This document shows positions 35,091 to 48,480 of a stretch of DNA of 64,000 nt, in pieces (positions within the stretch are counted from its first letter, which is position 1; every line of letters starts with the position of its first letter). The position numbers and the translations under genes are program-made. Below the pieces are notes generated by a model. That model saw only the letters and a program-made list of their open reading frames with translations. It searched no databases and was not told the origin of the DNA. The DNA comes from Sipunculus nudus (lineage: Eukaryota > Annelida > Sipuncula > Golfingiida > Sipunculidae). The stretch spans positions 12,790,001-12,854,000 of the forward strand of contig CM049308.1 in the NCBI GenBank assembly GCA_026874595.1. The letters are read 5' to 3'.

Positions 35091-38000
35091 TTTTAGCTCA
35101 GCTGACTGAAAGTCATCTGAGCTATAGCGATCACTCTTTGTCCGTCGTCCGTCCGTCTGTCTGTCTGTCTGTCCGTTAACCAGGCACAAATCGTAACCGC
35201 TAGAACTTTAATCTTCTTACTTGACATCCTGGGAGGTCCATGAAAAATCTCCTTGGAAACCAGAAATTAGGTCTCTGTTACCCATATCCTTCGAGCTATG
35301 GGGCCCCAAAGTACCCCCCAGAAAAGTCCAAAATTTCATACAAAAACTTCAATATCTCATTAACTACTTGACTGATGGTCATGATTTTTGGCATACATAT
35401 TGATCATGAGAGGTTCCATCGGTTCCTGAAGACTGGTGGCGCCACCTGTATTTTTCGATTTTTTACGAATTTTTTTCTCTATTTTTGAGACCTTTAAAAA
35501 TGTGAACATCTGTTAACAAGGCACAAATCGTAATGACTGGACTTAGAATCTTCATTCTCGACACACTGAGAGACCTATGAAAAGTCTCCATGGAAACCAG
35601 AAATTAGGTCTCTGTTACCCATATCCTTCGAGCTATGGGGCCCCAAACTACCCCCCAGAAAAGTAAAAAATTTCAAACAAAAACTTCAATATCTCATTAA
35701 ATACTTGACTGATGGTCATGATTTTTGTCATACATATTGATCATGAGATGTTCCATCACTTCCTGCAGACTGGTGGCGCCACCTGTATCGTTCAATTTTT
35801 TACGAATTTTTTTCTCTATTTTTGAGACCTTTCAAAATGTAAACATTTGTTAACAAGGCACAAATAGTAAAGACTGGACCTAGAATCTTCATTCTTGACA
35901 CACTGAGAGGTCCATGAAAAATATCCTTGGAAACCAGAAATTAGGTCTCTGTTAACCATATCCTTCGAGCTATGGGGCCCCAAAGTACCCCCCCCCCCCC
36001 CCCCGAGTAGTCAAAAATTTCATACAAAAACTTCAATAACTACATCACTAATGGTCATGATTTTTGGCATACATATTGATTATGAGATGTTCCATCAGTT
36101 CCTGAAGACTGGTGGCGCCACCTGTATCGTTCGATTTTTTACCTTTTAGGATGCTGTCATCTGTTAGCATGGCACAAATAGTAACGACTGGACCTAAAAT
36201 CTTCATTCTCAACACACTAGAAGACCTATGAAAAGTCTCCATGGAAACCAGAAATTAGGTCTCTGTTACCCATATCCTTCGAGTAGTCAGAGTAGTCAAA
36301 AATTTCATACAAAAACTTCAATATCTCAATAACTACATCACTGATGGTCATGATTTTTGGCATACATATGGGTTATGAGATGTTCCATCAGTTCCTGAAG
36401 ACTGGTGGCGCCACCTATGTTATCTTTCAAGAGGGTACAAATTGCAACAACTGGACCTAGAAACTTCATTCTTGTCATGCAAGGAAGCCCATGAAGAGAG
36501 GCTGTGGAAACTTGAAATTAGGTCTCTGTTAACCATATCCTTCGAGCTATGGGGCCCCAAAGTACCCCCCCCCCCCCCAAGTAGTCAAAAATTTCATACA
36601 AAAACTTCAATATCTCAATAACTACATCACTGATGGTCATGATTTTTGGCATACATATTGATTATGAAATATTCCATTAGTTCCTGCAGACTTGTGGCGC
36701 CACCTGTATTGTTTGATTTTTTACGATTTTTTCCTCTATTTTTGAGACCTTTAAGGTTGCTGTCATCTGTTAACGTGGCACAAATCATAACGACTGGACC
36801 TAGAATCTTCATTCTCGACACACTGAGAGACCTATGAAAAGTCTCCATGGAAACCAAAATTAGGTCTCTGTTACCCATATTCTTTGAGCTTTGGAGCCCT
36901 AAAGTACCCCCAAGAAAAGTAAAAAATTTCATACAAAAACTTCAATATCTCATTAAGTACTTGAATGATGGTCATGATTTGTGGCATAACTATTGATAAT
37001 GAGATGTGTCATCTGTTCCTGCAGACTGGTGGCGCCACCTGTATCGTTCGATTTTTTAAGATTTTTTCCTCTATTTTTGAGACCTTTTAGGATGCTGTCA
37101 TCTGTTAGCATGGCACAAATAGTAACGACTGGACCTAAAATCTTCATTCTCAACACACTAGAAGACCTATGAAAAGTCTCCATGGAAACCAGAAATTAGG
37201 TCTCTGTTACCCATATCCTTCGAGTAGTCAGAGTAGTCAAAAATTTCATACAAAAACTTCAATATCTCAATAACTACATCACTGATGGTCATGATTTTTG
37301 GCATACATATTGATTATGAGATGTTCCTGCAGACTGGTGGCGCCACCTATGTTATCTTTCAAGAGGGTACAAATTGCAACAACTGGACCTAGAAACTTCA
37401 TTCTTGTCATGCAAGGAGGCCCATGAAGAGAGGCTGTGGAAACTTGAAATTAGGTCTCTGTTAACCATATCCTTCGAGCTATGGGGCCCCAAAGTACCCC
37501 CCCCCCCCCAAGTAGTCAAAAATTTCATACAAAAACTTCAATATCTCAATAACTACATCACTGATGGTCATGATTTTTGGCATACATATTGATTATGAAA
37601 TATTCCATTAGTTCCTGCAGACTTGTGGCGCCACCTGTATTGTTTGATTTTTTACGATTTTTTCCTCTATTTTTGAGACCTTTAAGGTTGCTGTCATCTG
37701 TTAACGTGGCACAAATCATAACGACTGGACCTAGAATCTTCATTCTCGACACACTGAGAGACCTATGAAAAGTCTCCATGGAAATCAAAATTAGGTCTCT
37801 GTTACCCATATTCTTTGAGCTTTGGAGCCCTAAAGTACCCCCAAGAAAAGTAAAAAATTTCATACAAAAACTTCAATATCTCATTAAGTACTTGAATGAT
37901 GGTCATGATTTGTGGCATAACTATTGATAATGAGATGTGTCATCTGTTCCTGCAGACTGGTGGCGCCACCTGTATCGTTCGATTTTTTACGATTTTTTCC

Positions 38001-40250
38001 TCTATTTTTGAGACCTTTTAGGATGCTGTCATCTGTTAGCATGGCACAAATAGTAACGACTGGACCTAAAATCTTCATTCTCAACACACTAGAAGACCTA
38101 TGAAAAGTCTCCATGGAAACCAGAAATTAGGTCTCTGTTACCCATATCCTTCGAGTAGTCAGAGTAGTCAAAAATTTCATACAAAAACTTCAATATCTCA
38201 ATAACTACATCACTGATGGTCATGATTTTTGGCATACATATTGATTATGAGATGTTCCTGCAGACTGGTGGCGCCACCTATGTTATCTTTCAAGAGGGTA
38301 CAAATTGCAACAACTGGACCTAGAAACTTCATTCTTGTCATGCAAGGAGGCCCATGAAGAGAGGCTGTGGAAACTTGAAATTAGGTCTCTGTTACCCATA
38401 TCCTTCAAGCTATAGGACTCTGAAGTATCCCTCAGAATAATGGACAATTTGATACAAAAGCTGAAGTATTTGAACAACTAATACGGAGATCATCATGATT
38501 CTTTGCATGGATATTGACCATTAAGTGTTTTTAGCTCAGCTGACTGTAAGTCATCTGAAGTATCCCTCAGAATAATGGACAATTTGATACAAAAGCTCAA
38601 GTATCTAAACAACTATTGCAGTGATCACCATGATTCTTTGCATGGATATTGATCATGGAATGTGTCATCAGTTTCTGCAGTATGGTGAAGCCACCTGTAT
38701 TTTTTTTTATTTTTACGAATTTTTTTCTCTATTTTTGAGACCTCATAAGATGCGGTCATCTGTTAACATGGCACAAATTGTAACAACTGGACCTGGAATC
38801 TTCTCTCTTGACATGCTGAGAGGCCCATGAAAAGTTTCCTCAAAAACTTGAAATTAGGTCTCTGTTACCCATAACCTCTGAGCTATGGGGCTCCGAAGTA
38901 CCCCCCAGAATAATGGAAAATTTGATACAAAAGCCCAAGTATCTGAACAATTATTATATTGATCACCATAATTCTTTGCATGGATATTGATCATGAAATG
39001 TTTCATCAGTTTCTGCATTCTGGTGGCGCCACCTGTATTTTTTCAATTTTTAGCTCAGCTGACTGAAAGTCATCTGAGCTGTAGGGATCCCCTTTTGTCT
39101 GTCGTCCGTCTGGCCATCCAGGCGTCTTTCTGTTAACAGGGCACAAATTGTAACCACTAGACCGGGAATCTTCTTACTTGAAATCCTGGGAGGTCTATGG
39201 AAATTCTCCTTGTAAACCTGAAATTAGGTCACTGTGACCTATATTCTTGGAGCTATGGGGTTCTGAAGTACCCCCCCAGAATAATGCAAAATTTAATACA
39301 AAAGCTCAAGTATCTGAACAACTAATGCATTAATCACCATGATTCTTTGCATGGATATTGATCATGGAGTGTTTCATCAATTTCTGGAGATTGGTGGCGC
39401 CACCTATATTTTTTTTATTTTTTACGATTTTTTTTTCTCTACTTTTGTGATCTTTAAACATTTGGTCATCTGTAAACAGGGCACAAATCATAATGACTGG
39501 ACCTAGAATCTTCTCTCCTCACCTCCAGGGAAGCCCATAAAAGGTCTACATGGAAACCCGAAATAAGGTCCCTGTTACCCATATTCTGTGAGCTATGGGG
39601 CTCTGAAGTACCCCCCAGAATAAAGAATTGGTCATATATTAACAGGGCACAAATCATAATGACTGGACCTAGAATCTTCTGTCCTCACCTCCAGGGAAGC
39701 CCATAAAAGGTCTACATGGAAACCCGAAATAAGGTCCCTGTTACCCATATCCTTCATGGTCTGGGGCTCTGAAGTACTCCCCAGAATAAAGATTTGGTCA
39801 TCTGTTAACAGAGCACAAATTATAAAGACTTGACCTAGAATCTCCTTTCTTGATATGCTGGGAGGCCCCTGAAAAGTCTCCTTGTGCACCTGAAATTACA
39901 TCTCTGTTACCCATATCCTTCATCCTATGCGGCTTTGAAATACCCCCCAGAATAAACATTTGGATTTGTTAACAGGGCACAAATCATAATAAATGGACCT
40001 AGAATTTTATTTTTTGACATGCTGGGAGACCCCTGAAAAGTCATCTTGTAAACCTTGAAAATAGGTGTCTGTTACCCATATCCTTCATGCTACAGAGCTC
40101 CATAGTACCCCAATGAATATTGGATGATTTTATACAAAAGGTCAAGTTTGGAAAAAGTATTTCATTCAAATTTGACATTCAGATGATAAAATTACTATTG
40201 TCAATGTCTTCCTGGTCAGCTGAGCATCATGACCCCCTGGGTCACTTGTT
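35091..40250 (+). mobile_element. HINE-3 complex: Helentron-like element(s) with ~13 tandem units
   Basis: The 5' end AGCTCAGCTGACTGAAAGTC at 35095 forms a hairpin with CATCTGAGCT. The 3' end has TCAGCTGAGC at 40216-40225, a GACCCCCTGGGTC hairpin and CTTGTT at 40245-40250. About thirteen units of about 300-340 bp lie between, mostly with CTGGTGGCGCCACCTGTA. Extra 5' ends at 38533 and 39052 show nested or fused copies. No Rep/helicase coding sequence is visible. Confidence 0.7.
36060..38380 (+). repeat. Higher-order tandem repeat, period 931-941 bp
   Basis: The phrase GAGTAGTCAGAGTAGTC recurs at 36281, 37222 and 38153. The two blocks are nearly identical over all three subunits; the 10-bp difference in period is a loss of CATCAGTTCC-like sequence after GATGTTC in the second copy. 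Such similarity implies recent duplication, or assembly duplication. Confidence 0.85.
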
Positions 40251-42118
40251 AAAGGGTGCAACTTGCACTTTTTTCCTGGTCCTTCCTCACTGAGTGCAAG
40301 TATATTCTGTACATTTAGATCGTGGAACCTAAGCAAATGGAACTACAAACTAAATAAACTGGTGACTGAAAATAGATTGTGAACGATGCAGGAAAGAATA
40401 AATAATTATTTGCTCATGAATATAATTTTAAATGCATATCCCTGCTACCACATATATATGCACACTACAGTCACTTTTAAGTAAAACAATCATATGGTCA
40501 ACTGTATTGCTGGTTAAAAGACTTAAAATTTTAAGTACTGTCAGCTTGAGAAAGACACAAATACTGGAGGGGTTCATCTCTGTAACACCACAGTCACTTG
40601 AATCCCTATTTGTGGTTGAGTTTTTTTCAAGAAATGGAAAAAAACTGCACTTTATGAGTATATAGTCGTATGGAGAAATGTTACTAAATATATGTACTGT
40701 ATGTTACTCCGAAGGTGCTCAAAACATGCATTTCTTACCATTTCCCCCTGAAATAAGGATTTGAGCAACTGTGGTAACACTTAAGCTCAAAGTGGCACAG
40801 GTACTGTCAGTCTGTACTGTAAAACGGTGAGCGTGACAATTCAGCATATACAACCAACTGCAGCCAAGTTGACAAAATAAATAACCAGAGAGCAATGTAA
40901 ACAAGGGCCTACAAATTTGAATAGGGGGTCAACAAATGATGAAACTTCCCAAAAATGGCCAGAAATGGTAATTTGATTTCCTTTACTGGGATCTGTACCA
41001 AAGTTTTAAATGTAAATCATGGAAAAAAACTGACAGATTCATGACCATGAGATAAATATAATGCAACTAGAAATCAGATTCTAAGGAATGCAAGCCTCCA
41101 CCATGGGGGGGGGGGGGGGGATATCCCTTTGTGGGATGCCCCAGAAACCATGTTTGCATTCACTTATTCAGCCCACATACCCAGGTTTGTGAATTTTCCT
41201 ATATGACATTCCTGACTTCAGATCCGCACCAAGATCCAGATCCACTCATTGGCCCATTCCCAAAATCCTGAGAACTTAATGTGATTCCAATCATGACTAT
41301 GCGAGTTATGTTGGGAACAATCCAACAAACAGGCATGATGCATTCCCTCCTGGTGGAGGTAATTATATCATTTATGAAGGTCACATCCTAAAGAGCTCTG
41401 TTTGAAAACTTATGGAATGAGATTTAGTTGAAATCCTGGGATGAGCGATCTTGTACAGGATCAAGAACACCTGTACAAAGTATGGCCAGACATTGGCAAA
41501 ACCCAACTTTTTAACAGTCTCAATCCTCTAGCATATTTCTGATTTTAAAAGACAAGTATTGTTTAGCTGGGGGAGATGTATGGGCAAAGCAAATATCTAA
41601 ACATTACATGAAGCAAATCATGAGAAAAAGGAGCAATAAAATGCTGCATCTGTATATGTTGTCTACAAGTCTGGTTTAATGATATACAGCTAACATAGAT
41701 GGGCACACAAAGTTTAGAACTAAGGCCTGCTAAATCACTTTTTTTAGGATTTTCTGAAAATGACACTAATTTCTCTTTTCACTTTTTTCAGCAGCACTCT
41801 TCCCCCCCCCCCCTCTTTTTTTTCATGAAAGAATTCTAATATATACTATTTCTCTTCAGTCCAGTTAAAACAAGAATGGGACATTTCACATTCTTGAATT
41901 GGGATGGGTGCCATGTATATTTCTGACTTGAATGATATGTGTTGATATACATATAAAATTTTGCTATGAGAAGCACCTGTTCCAAGCCTGTGATTAACAA
42001 GGGACCCATGGGTCACTGTGCTCAGCTGAAGTTGACCTTGAAGGTAAAAATCTTAAATAATATCAAATGGAGAGGAAGAGGTAATATAGGCCATCTTTGG
42101 TTTATATGATTGGTTTAT
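40251..42118. other. Intergenic DNA between HINE copies
   Basis: No gene recognised. It contains a G run at about 41106-41120 and a C run near 41804. A reverse-oriented HINE-3 3' terminus (AACAAGGGACCCATGGGTCA, then GCTCAGCTGA) lies at 41996-42029. Confidence 0.45.
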
Positions 42119-43010
42119 AAGCTCAGCTGACTGTAGGTCATCTGAGCCATAGGGATCACCTTTTGTCCATCGTCCGTCCGGGCGTCTGTCCGTTAACAGG
42201 GCAGAAATCGTAACCGCTGGACCTGGAATCTTCTAACTTTACATCCAGAGAGGTCCATGAAAAATCTCCTTGGAAACCTGGAATAAGGTCTCTGTTACCC
42301 ATATCCTTCAAGCTATGGGGCCCCAAAGTACCCCCAGAATAGTAAAAAAATTCCTACAAAAACTTCAATATCTCATTAACTACATCACTGATGGTCATGT
42401 ATTTTGGCATACATATTGATCATGAGATGTTCCATCAGTTCCTGCAGACTGGTGGCGCCACCTGTATTTTTTTTAATTTTTACAATTTTTTTCTCTATTT
42501 TTGAGACCTTTATAGATGTAATTATCTGTCAACAGGGTTCAAATCGTAACTACTGGACCTAGAATCTTGATTCTTGACACACAGGGAGACCCATGTAGTC
42601 TCCATCGAAACATGAAATTAGGTTTCTGTTACCCATATCCTTTGAGCTATGACACTCCAAAGTACAGCTCAGATTAATGGAAAATTGATACAAAAGCTGA
42701 AGTATCTGACAACTAATGCAGAGATCACCATAATTGTTTGTATAGATATTGGTCATGGAGTGTGTCATCAGTTTCTGCAGCCTGGTGGCACCACATGTAT
42801 TTGTTCGGGCTTTTTACTGTTTTCTCTATTTTTGAGACCTTTAAAGATATTAACATCTGTTAATAGGGCACAAATTGTAACAACTGGACCAAGAATCTTC
42901 ATTCTTGACATTCTAAGAGACCTATGAAAAATATCCATGGAAACCTGAAATAAGGTCTCTGTTACCCATATCCATTAAGCTGTATGGCTCCAAAGTACCC
43001 CCCAGAATAA
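42119..43010 (+). repeat. HINE-3 fragment, 5' end and ~2.5 core units
   Basis: AGCTCAGCTGACTGTAGGTC begins at 42120, followed by core units with the palindrome at about 42453. It is cut at 43010 by the inverted HINE-2 copy. Confidence 0.65.
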
Positions 43011-44176
43011 CTAGAATACGGGTAGTCGACAAGCGACTACGTGTATCCGCCAAAATCAGAGAAGGACGGGTGAAGTGAGGCATGGATTGAGTGGCAAGGG
43101 GAAATAGAGTTACATGTGTTACATATTAGAATGGATCTCTGCCACATAAACATAATTGTAGGTGGCGCCACCTGTTATTTGAATGAGAAACTATCCAAGA
43201 TGTATACACATGCAAAATTTCATGCTGAAAAGTCAAACCACTGCAGAGATATGAGTGATTTTATCCCACAGCAAACAGATGGACACTGTGCAAAAATGGC
43301 TGCAGGTGGCGCCACCATTTTGTGTATGTTATAAAGCTATCAAAGGGCTACATTTGTGTAATTTTTTTTCATGATTGGTCAAACGAGTCCGGAGATATAA
43401 GCAAGGACGTCTACAGTGTGAACGTGAATGTAAGTGGCACCACCTGTCATAAAATCAAGAAAGCTATGAAGGATGTATACGCATGCCGAATTTCAGTTAA
43501 TTTGGTCAAACCACTGCAGAGATATGAGTGATTTTTACCTAAGGCAGACAAACAGATGGACGCTGTGCAAAAATAGCTGCAGGTGGCGACACCATTTGTG
43601 TGTATGTTATAAAGCTATCCAAGGGCTACATTTTTGTAAAAAAATTTCCGGATTGGTCAAACAGTTCCCGAGATATGAGCTTGGATGTCTGCAGTGTTAA
43701 CGTGAATGTAGGTGCTGCCACCTGTCATAAAATCAAGAAAGCTATCTAGGATGTATACACATGCCGAATTTTAGGTGAATTAGTCAAACCACCGCACAGA
43801 TATGAGTGATTTTAACCCAAGGCAGATGAACAAATGGACACTGTGCAAACATGGTTGCAGGTGGCGCCACCTATTTTTGTGTATGTTATAAAGCTATCCC
43901 AGGGCTACATTTGTGTAAAAAAAATTTCCTGATCGGTCAATCGGTTCCCGAGATATGTGGGTTTATGTGTGGAAACAGAGGCACAAACGGACGCTGGGCA
44001 GAGAGGAAATGTCAGAGGTCAAGGTCACTTGGTTAGGCACCAGTTCACATGTGATAATTTGTGTAAGTTTCGGAAAAATCTGTACAGTAGTCTCAGAGGG
44101 GTTCTCCGGAAACGAACGCAGCGGAACCCAGTCAAAAACATAGTATCTGCAAAACTTCGTTTAGGCGGATACAATT
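43011..44176 (-). mobile_element. HINE-2 second copy, inverted, shorter core
   Basis: The order of ends is reversed relative to 28303-30201: CTAG at 43011-43014, hairpin GTAGTCGACAAGCGACTAC at 43022-43040, then the subterminal repeats GTATCCGCC (43043-43051) and GGCGGATAC (44164-44172). The core has about 3.5 units of the 280-bp family. It appears inserted into a HINE-3 core unit on its left side. Confidence 0.75.
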
Positions 44177-44385
44177 ACTGCATAACACTTGGTGGATTGG
44201 GTTGGGGGGGGGGGGGGGGGGGGGGGGGAAGGCGTGATGATATGAGAATAACTGTACACCTGTCACAGAAGGGGATCTCCCCAAGTGACTGTAACAAATC
44301 AGAAACCCTGGCATAGCTGGCTTCCAGTGACTTCCAGTTGGACCCTGCATCTGGACAAAGCAACCAACTACAATAGAGCCTCAAG
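44177..44385. repeat. Poly-G tract and short spacer
   Basis: An uninterrupted G run of about 26 bases lies at 44203-44228, able to form a G-quadruplex. The remainder is unrecognised. Confidence 0.6.
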
Positions 44386-44429
44386 AAAACAAGGGACCCT
44401 TGGGTCACAGCGCTCAGCGCTCAATCGAA

Positions 44430-45560
44430 TGCTATTGTCATACAGATTTTGACTTGGCCATATAACTTATAAGCAGCACATATTATAAAAGAGTTTAACT
44501 ATTCATTAAAATTTAATAACAAATTTTGTGCAAATATAATTTTTATTTAAAAAAAAAAGAAAATCATATGATTTTTTAAAATAAAATATAACTAAAATGA
44601 TTATTGAAATAATATTATAGAATATATTCATGAATGCATTTATGAATACATTTTGCAAGTATCTGCACTGGTATTCAAATACTTTAATTTTTACCTGAAT
44701 TCCCATTCTAATGCAATAAAATTTTTTAATGCAGTACATATTCATATTCAAATACATTTGCAAAGCATTCGCACCATGTCTAGTATTTATTCAGTTTTAG
44801 CAAAACAAAGAGTTGAGAATCCAGAATATACAAAAATTCATAAATTTAAATAATGATCATAAGTACCTGGTTTTATTGCTTTTATTTATATTAAAACAAG
44901 GGACCTATGGGTCACAGTGCTCAGCTGTTATATATGATAAAAAAATATGAATTTAAAATGAGGCACATGCTGGTTTTGTGTGGTAATAAATATAAGCTGT
45001 ATTATGAGTTGTTGTTGTTTAGCTCATGTGTGATTTTGATAGTACCTTTGGAGACAGGGAAGAGGATTGATTTCATTTATTTTATTAACAAATGGAGTAC
45101 TATTGTCACACAGATTTTGACTTGGCAATATAACTTAAAAGCAGAACATATAATATAAGAGTTTAAATATTTATTAAAAAATTACAAATATTGTCCCAAA
45201 TAAATTGTATTAAAAATAATAAGAGAATCATATGATTTTTAAAAATGAAATATAACTGAAATGATTATTAAAATAATATTAAAGAATATATTCATGAATG
45301 CATTAATGAATACATTTTGAAAGTATTTGCACTGGTATTCATATACTTTCATTTTTACCTGAATTCCCATTCTTTATGCAAAAAATTTTATAATGGAGTA
45401 CATATTCATATTTGTATTTAAATACAATTGCAAAGTATTCGCACCATGTCTGGTATTATTCAGTTTTCACCAAACAATGATGTTGAGAATCCAGAATATA
45501 CCAAATTCACACATTTAAATAATGATCATAAGTATCTGGTTTTATGGCTTTTATTTATAT
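44430..45560. repeat. Two tandem ~450-bp related segments
   Basis: 44430-44890 and 45095-45560 share GATTTTGACTTGGC, AAGAATATATTCATGAATG, CACTGGTATTCA and GCACCATGTCT in the same order. An AAGGGACC(T/C)(A/T)TGGGTCACAG phrase at 44386 and at 44895 marks HINE-3 3' termini in reverse orientation. Confidence 0.7.
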
Positions 45561-45954
45561 TAAAAAAAAATTAATGTAATATATTCATTTTGGACTAATT
45601 TCACATCAGTGTTCACACTAGACACAGTAGGAATCTAGATTAATATTATCAACTCAGTGCATCTTTGTCTATCATTAATTTCCTTCATATGATCCTTAAT
45701 GATTAGTAATGAATAATATGATTTACTTTTTTATCATTAAAATTGAACTGAAAAATACCATAGCTGACTGCATGGTGTTATTTTGAATATGTGACATTCT
45801 TTCCATCAATACAAGATTCTTATATCATCAGTAACTGCAAGTTAATTTCCTGTTATTATACACTAACAAATTCCTTTTCTATTTTTCTTTAATTTGTCAT
45901 TAAAACCCATAAAAATTTATTAATTTATTGTTAATTGTTATGTTGTTGGTCAAA

Positions 45955-48480
45955 ACTACTAGATGAGTTGGGTTGGACACCTGGATCAACTGTGGCTGTT
46001 CATAAGCTGCCTGGCTGCCCCAGTGTATGTCTCGCCTCAAGTAAGCATAATTTGCTGAAAGTTCAAATGGGTCAAAATACAGGTGACTCAAGAGGGGCTA
46101 GAGAGAGCCAAGGTCTGACATGGTATCATAAAAACAGTAATGAAAGCTACAATTTTTGGCCAATTTCTTTCAGCTTTCTAAACTACAAAGCTGAAATCCT
46201 TATGTGTGCATGATATGAAATTATATCAACAGTGTTCACTGGAAACAAATGTGCCATGGTCAAAGTTGGGCAAAATTTAAGGTACTAATTTTATATTTAT
46301 ACTAATAATTTATAAAATTTGAAAAATTCAGAACTAATTTGGGGTATTCAATTGAATCTTGATTAAATAATGTTACATCCCTGACAAAAAATCTCTAGCT
46401 TCAGCAATCCCCTTGTTTAGGGAGAAAATATATTTCTTGATTTTTTACAAAGTGCATTATGTTTGGGCCCAAAACTTGAAACAATTACGCAATACTGACA
46501 TCATTTTTGGCATGTGCATAGAGAATGTATAGAAAAATATGTATATTATATATGATTACAGTCTGATCAGTGGTTTTGATATTAGGCAGTCTTGAAAAGT
46601 AACAATGGGTTTTTAATAGAAAAATTAAGTTTTTCATTAATATCTCGAAGGTATTAAGTCCTAGTGACCTAATTCTTCGCATGGTAGGGGATTTTGGAAA
46701 CATCTAATTGTATACCAAAGATTCTTACATCATCAGTAACTGCAAGTTAATTTTCTGTTACTCATCAACTAACAAATTCCTTTTCTCTTAGTTTTTCTTT
46801 AATTTGTTATAATAAACCAATACAAGATTATTAATTTATTGTTTATTGTTATGTTGTTTTTCAAAACAACTACTAGATGAGTTGGGTTTGACATCTGGAT
46901 TAACTGTCGCTGGGCATTAGCTGCCTGGCTGCCCCAGTGTATGCTTCGCTCAAGCATGCATAATCTGATGAAAGGTCAACAAGGTCAACATACAGGTAAC
47001 TGAAGAGGAGCTGGATTAAGCCTGGGTCTGACATGGTCTCATAAAAACATTAATAAAAGCTACAGTATTTGGCCAATTTCTTTCAGCTTTCTAAACTACA
47101 AAGATGAAATCCACTGGTCGTCTTTTCTCCTGGTACTAGTGGTAGATGGCTGCCTAGTCCTGGTTGACGAGTGATCTTGTCCCAGCGCAGGCATGTCTTC
47201 TCAAACAATGACCTGGACTGCTATTGGCCGGTACTTACTTCCGGTTTGCAGTGCATTATGGTTGCCCCAGATCTTTCTTAATATAATATTTAATGGAGTT
47301 TTCAGTCCAGTTAGAATACGGATGGGGATGTATGTAACATATATTTACTAATCGTGACCCTTCTTGTCAAAGTGAGGTCATCTGTAATCATTATTCAAAA
47401 TCTAGCGACCTTGAACTTCAACCCTCTTGTAAGCAGTGCCGCCATATTGGATATTCGCCCTCTCCTACAGTTAATTCAGCGTCTTCACGAACTGGTTATA
47501 CTGCAGATAAAATTAAACTACTTGTTTCAAATGAATCTGCTTATTTAGCAAGGTCCTCACGCTGCCGGCTATGGGTTTCCATACATTAAGAGTACCAGAT
47601 TTCCCAGAACACAGTGTTACCTTAATTACTGCACAGCGCCGCCGTACTAATAACGATGTCAGCCCTCCAAGTATTCTCACTATTTGTCGGTATAGTTTTT
47701 AACTCTGATTTGGTTATCATGCATTACCTTCTTTTCAACCAGGCAGGTCTTGGGCTTTAAATATTTGTGTATATACTAGTATTGTCCCCCCCCCCCCCCT
47801 CCAGTATCGTTCCTTTTATTGGCGCCCAACAAACAAAACACTGATGGTGAGGTGAGCATAAAATTATTATCTGCTTGGGGCAGAGTAATTGTATATGTGT
47901 GCATGATATGAAAATTATATCAACAGTGCTCTCAGGAAACAAACGTGCCATGGTCAAAATTTAAGGTACTAATTTTATATTTATACTAATAACTTATAAA
48001 ATTTGAAAAATTCAGAACTAATTTTTGGTATTCAATTGAATCTTGATTAAATAATGTTACATCCCTGACAAAAAATCTCTAGCCTCAGCAATCCTCTTGT
48101 TAAGGGAGTAAATATATTTCTTGATTTTTTAAAAAGTGCATTATGTTTGGGCCTATAACTTAAGACAATTACGCAATACTGACATCATTTCTTGCATGTG
48201 CATAGCGAATGTATAGAAAAATATATATATTATATATGATCAAAGTCAGATCAGCGGTTTTGATATTAGGCAGTCTTTAAGTGTAACAATGGGTTTTTAA
48301 TGGAAAAATGAAGTTTTTCATTAATATTTCGAAGGAATTAAGTCCTAGTGATAAAATTCTTGGCATGGAAGGGGATTTTGGAGACATCTTACTGCATGCT
48401 AAATTTAAGGAACTTAGAGCTGAAGCTGGGGAGCTGAGCTCTAACAAACTGCATAACATTAGCTTGATGTAAACTTGATG
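45955..48480. repeat. Large duplicated segment, second copy interrupted
   Basis: 45961-46200 matches 46874-47113 (shared AGATGAGTTGGGTT, CTGCCTGGCTGCCCCAGTGT, CTTTCTAAACTACAAAG). The part after it, 46203-46700, matches 47898-48380. The second copy is interrupted at 47114-47897 by unrelated sequence. Confidence 0.75.
47114..47897. other. 784-bp insertion with promoter-like motifs
   Basis: Unrelated, GC-richer sequence interrupts the second duplicate. It contains ATTGG (CCAAT box, reverse) at 47223, CTTCCGG (ETS core) at 47238-47244 and GCCGCCATATTGG (YY1-like) at 47438-47450. A C run occurs at about 47788. I infer a captured promoter-proximal piece of a gene; no coding match was recognised. 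Confidence 0.4.

Noticed and set aside
36627-37863. Identical 101-codon open frames at 36627 and 37558
   Set aside because: They are copies of the HINE-3 core in a higher-order repeat and have no coding features.
44132-44408. Proline-rich open frames across the poly-G tract
   Set aside because: Translation of a homopolymer run; no support as genes.
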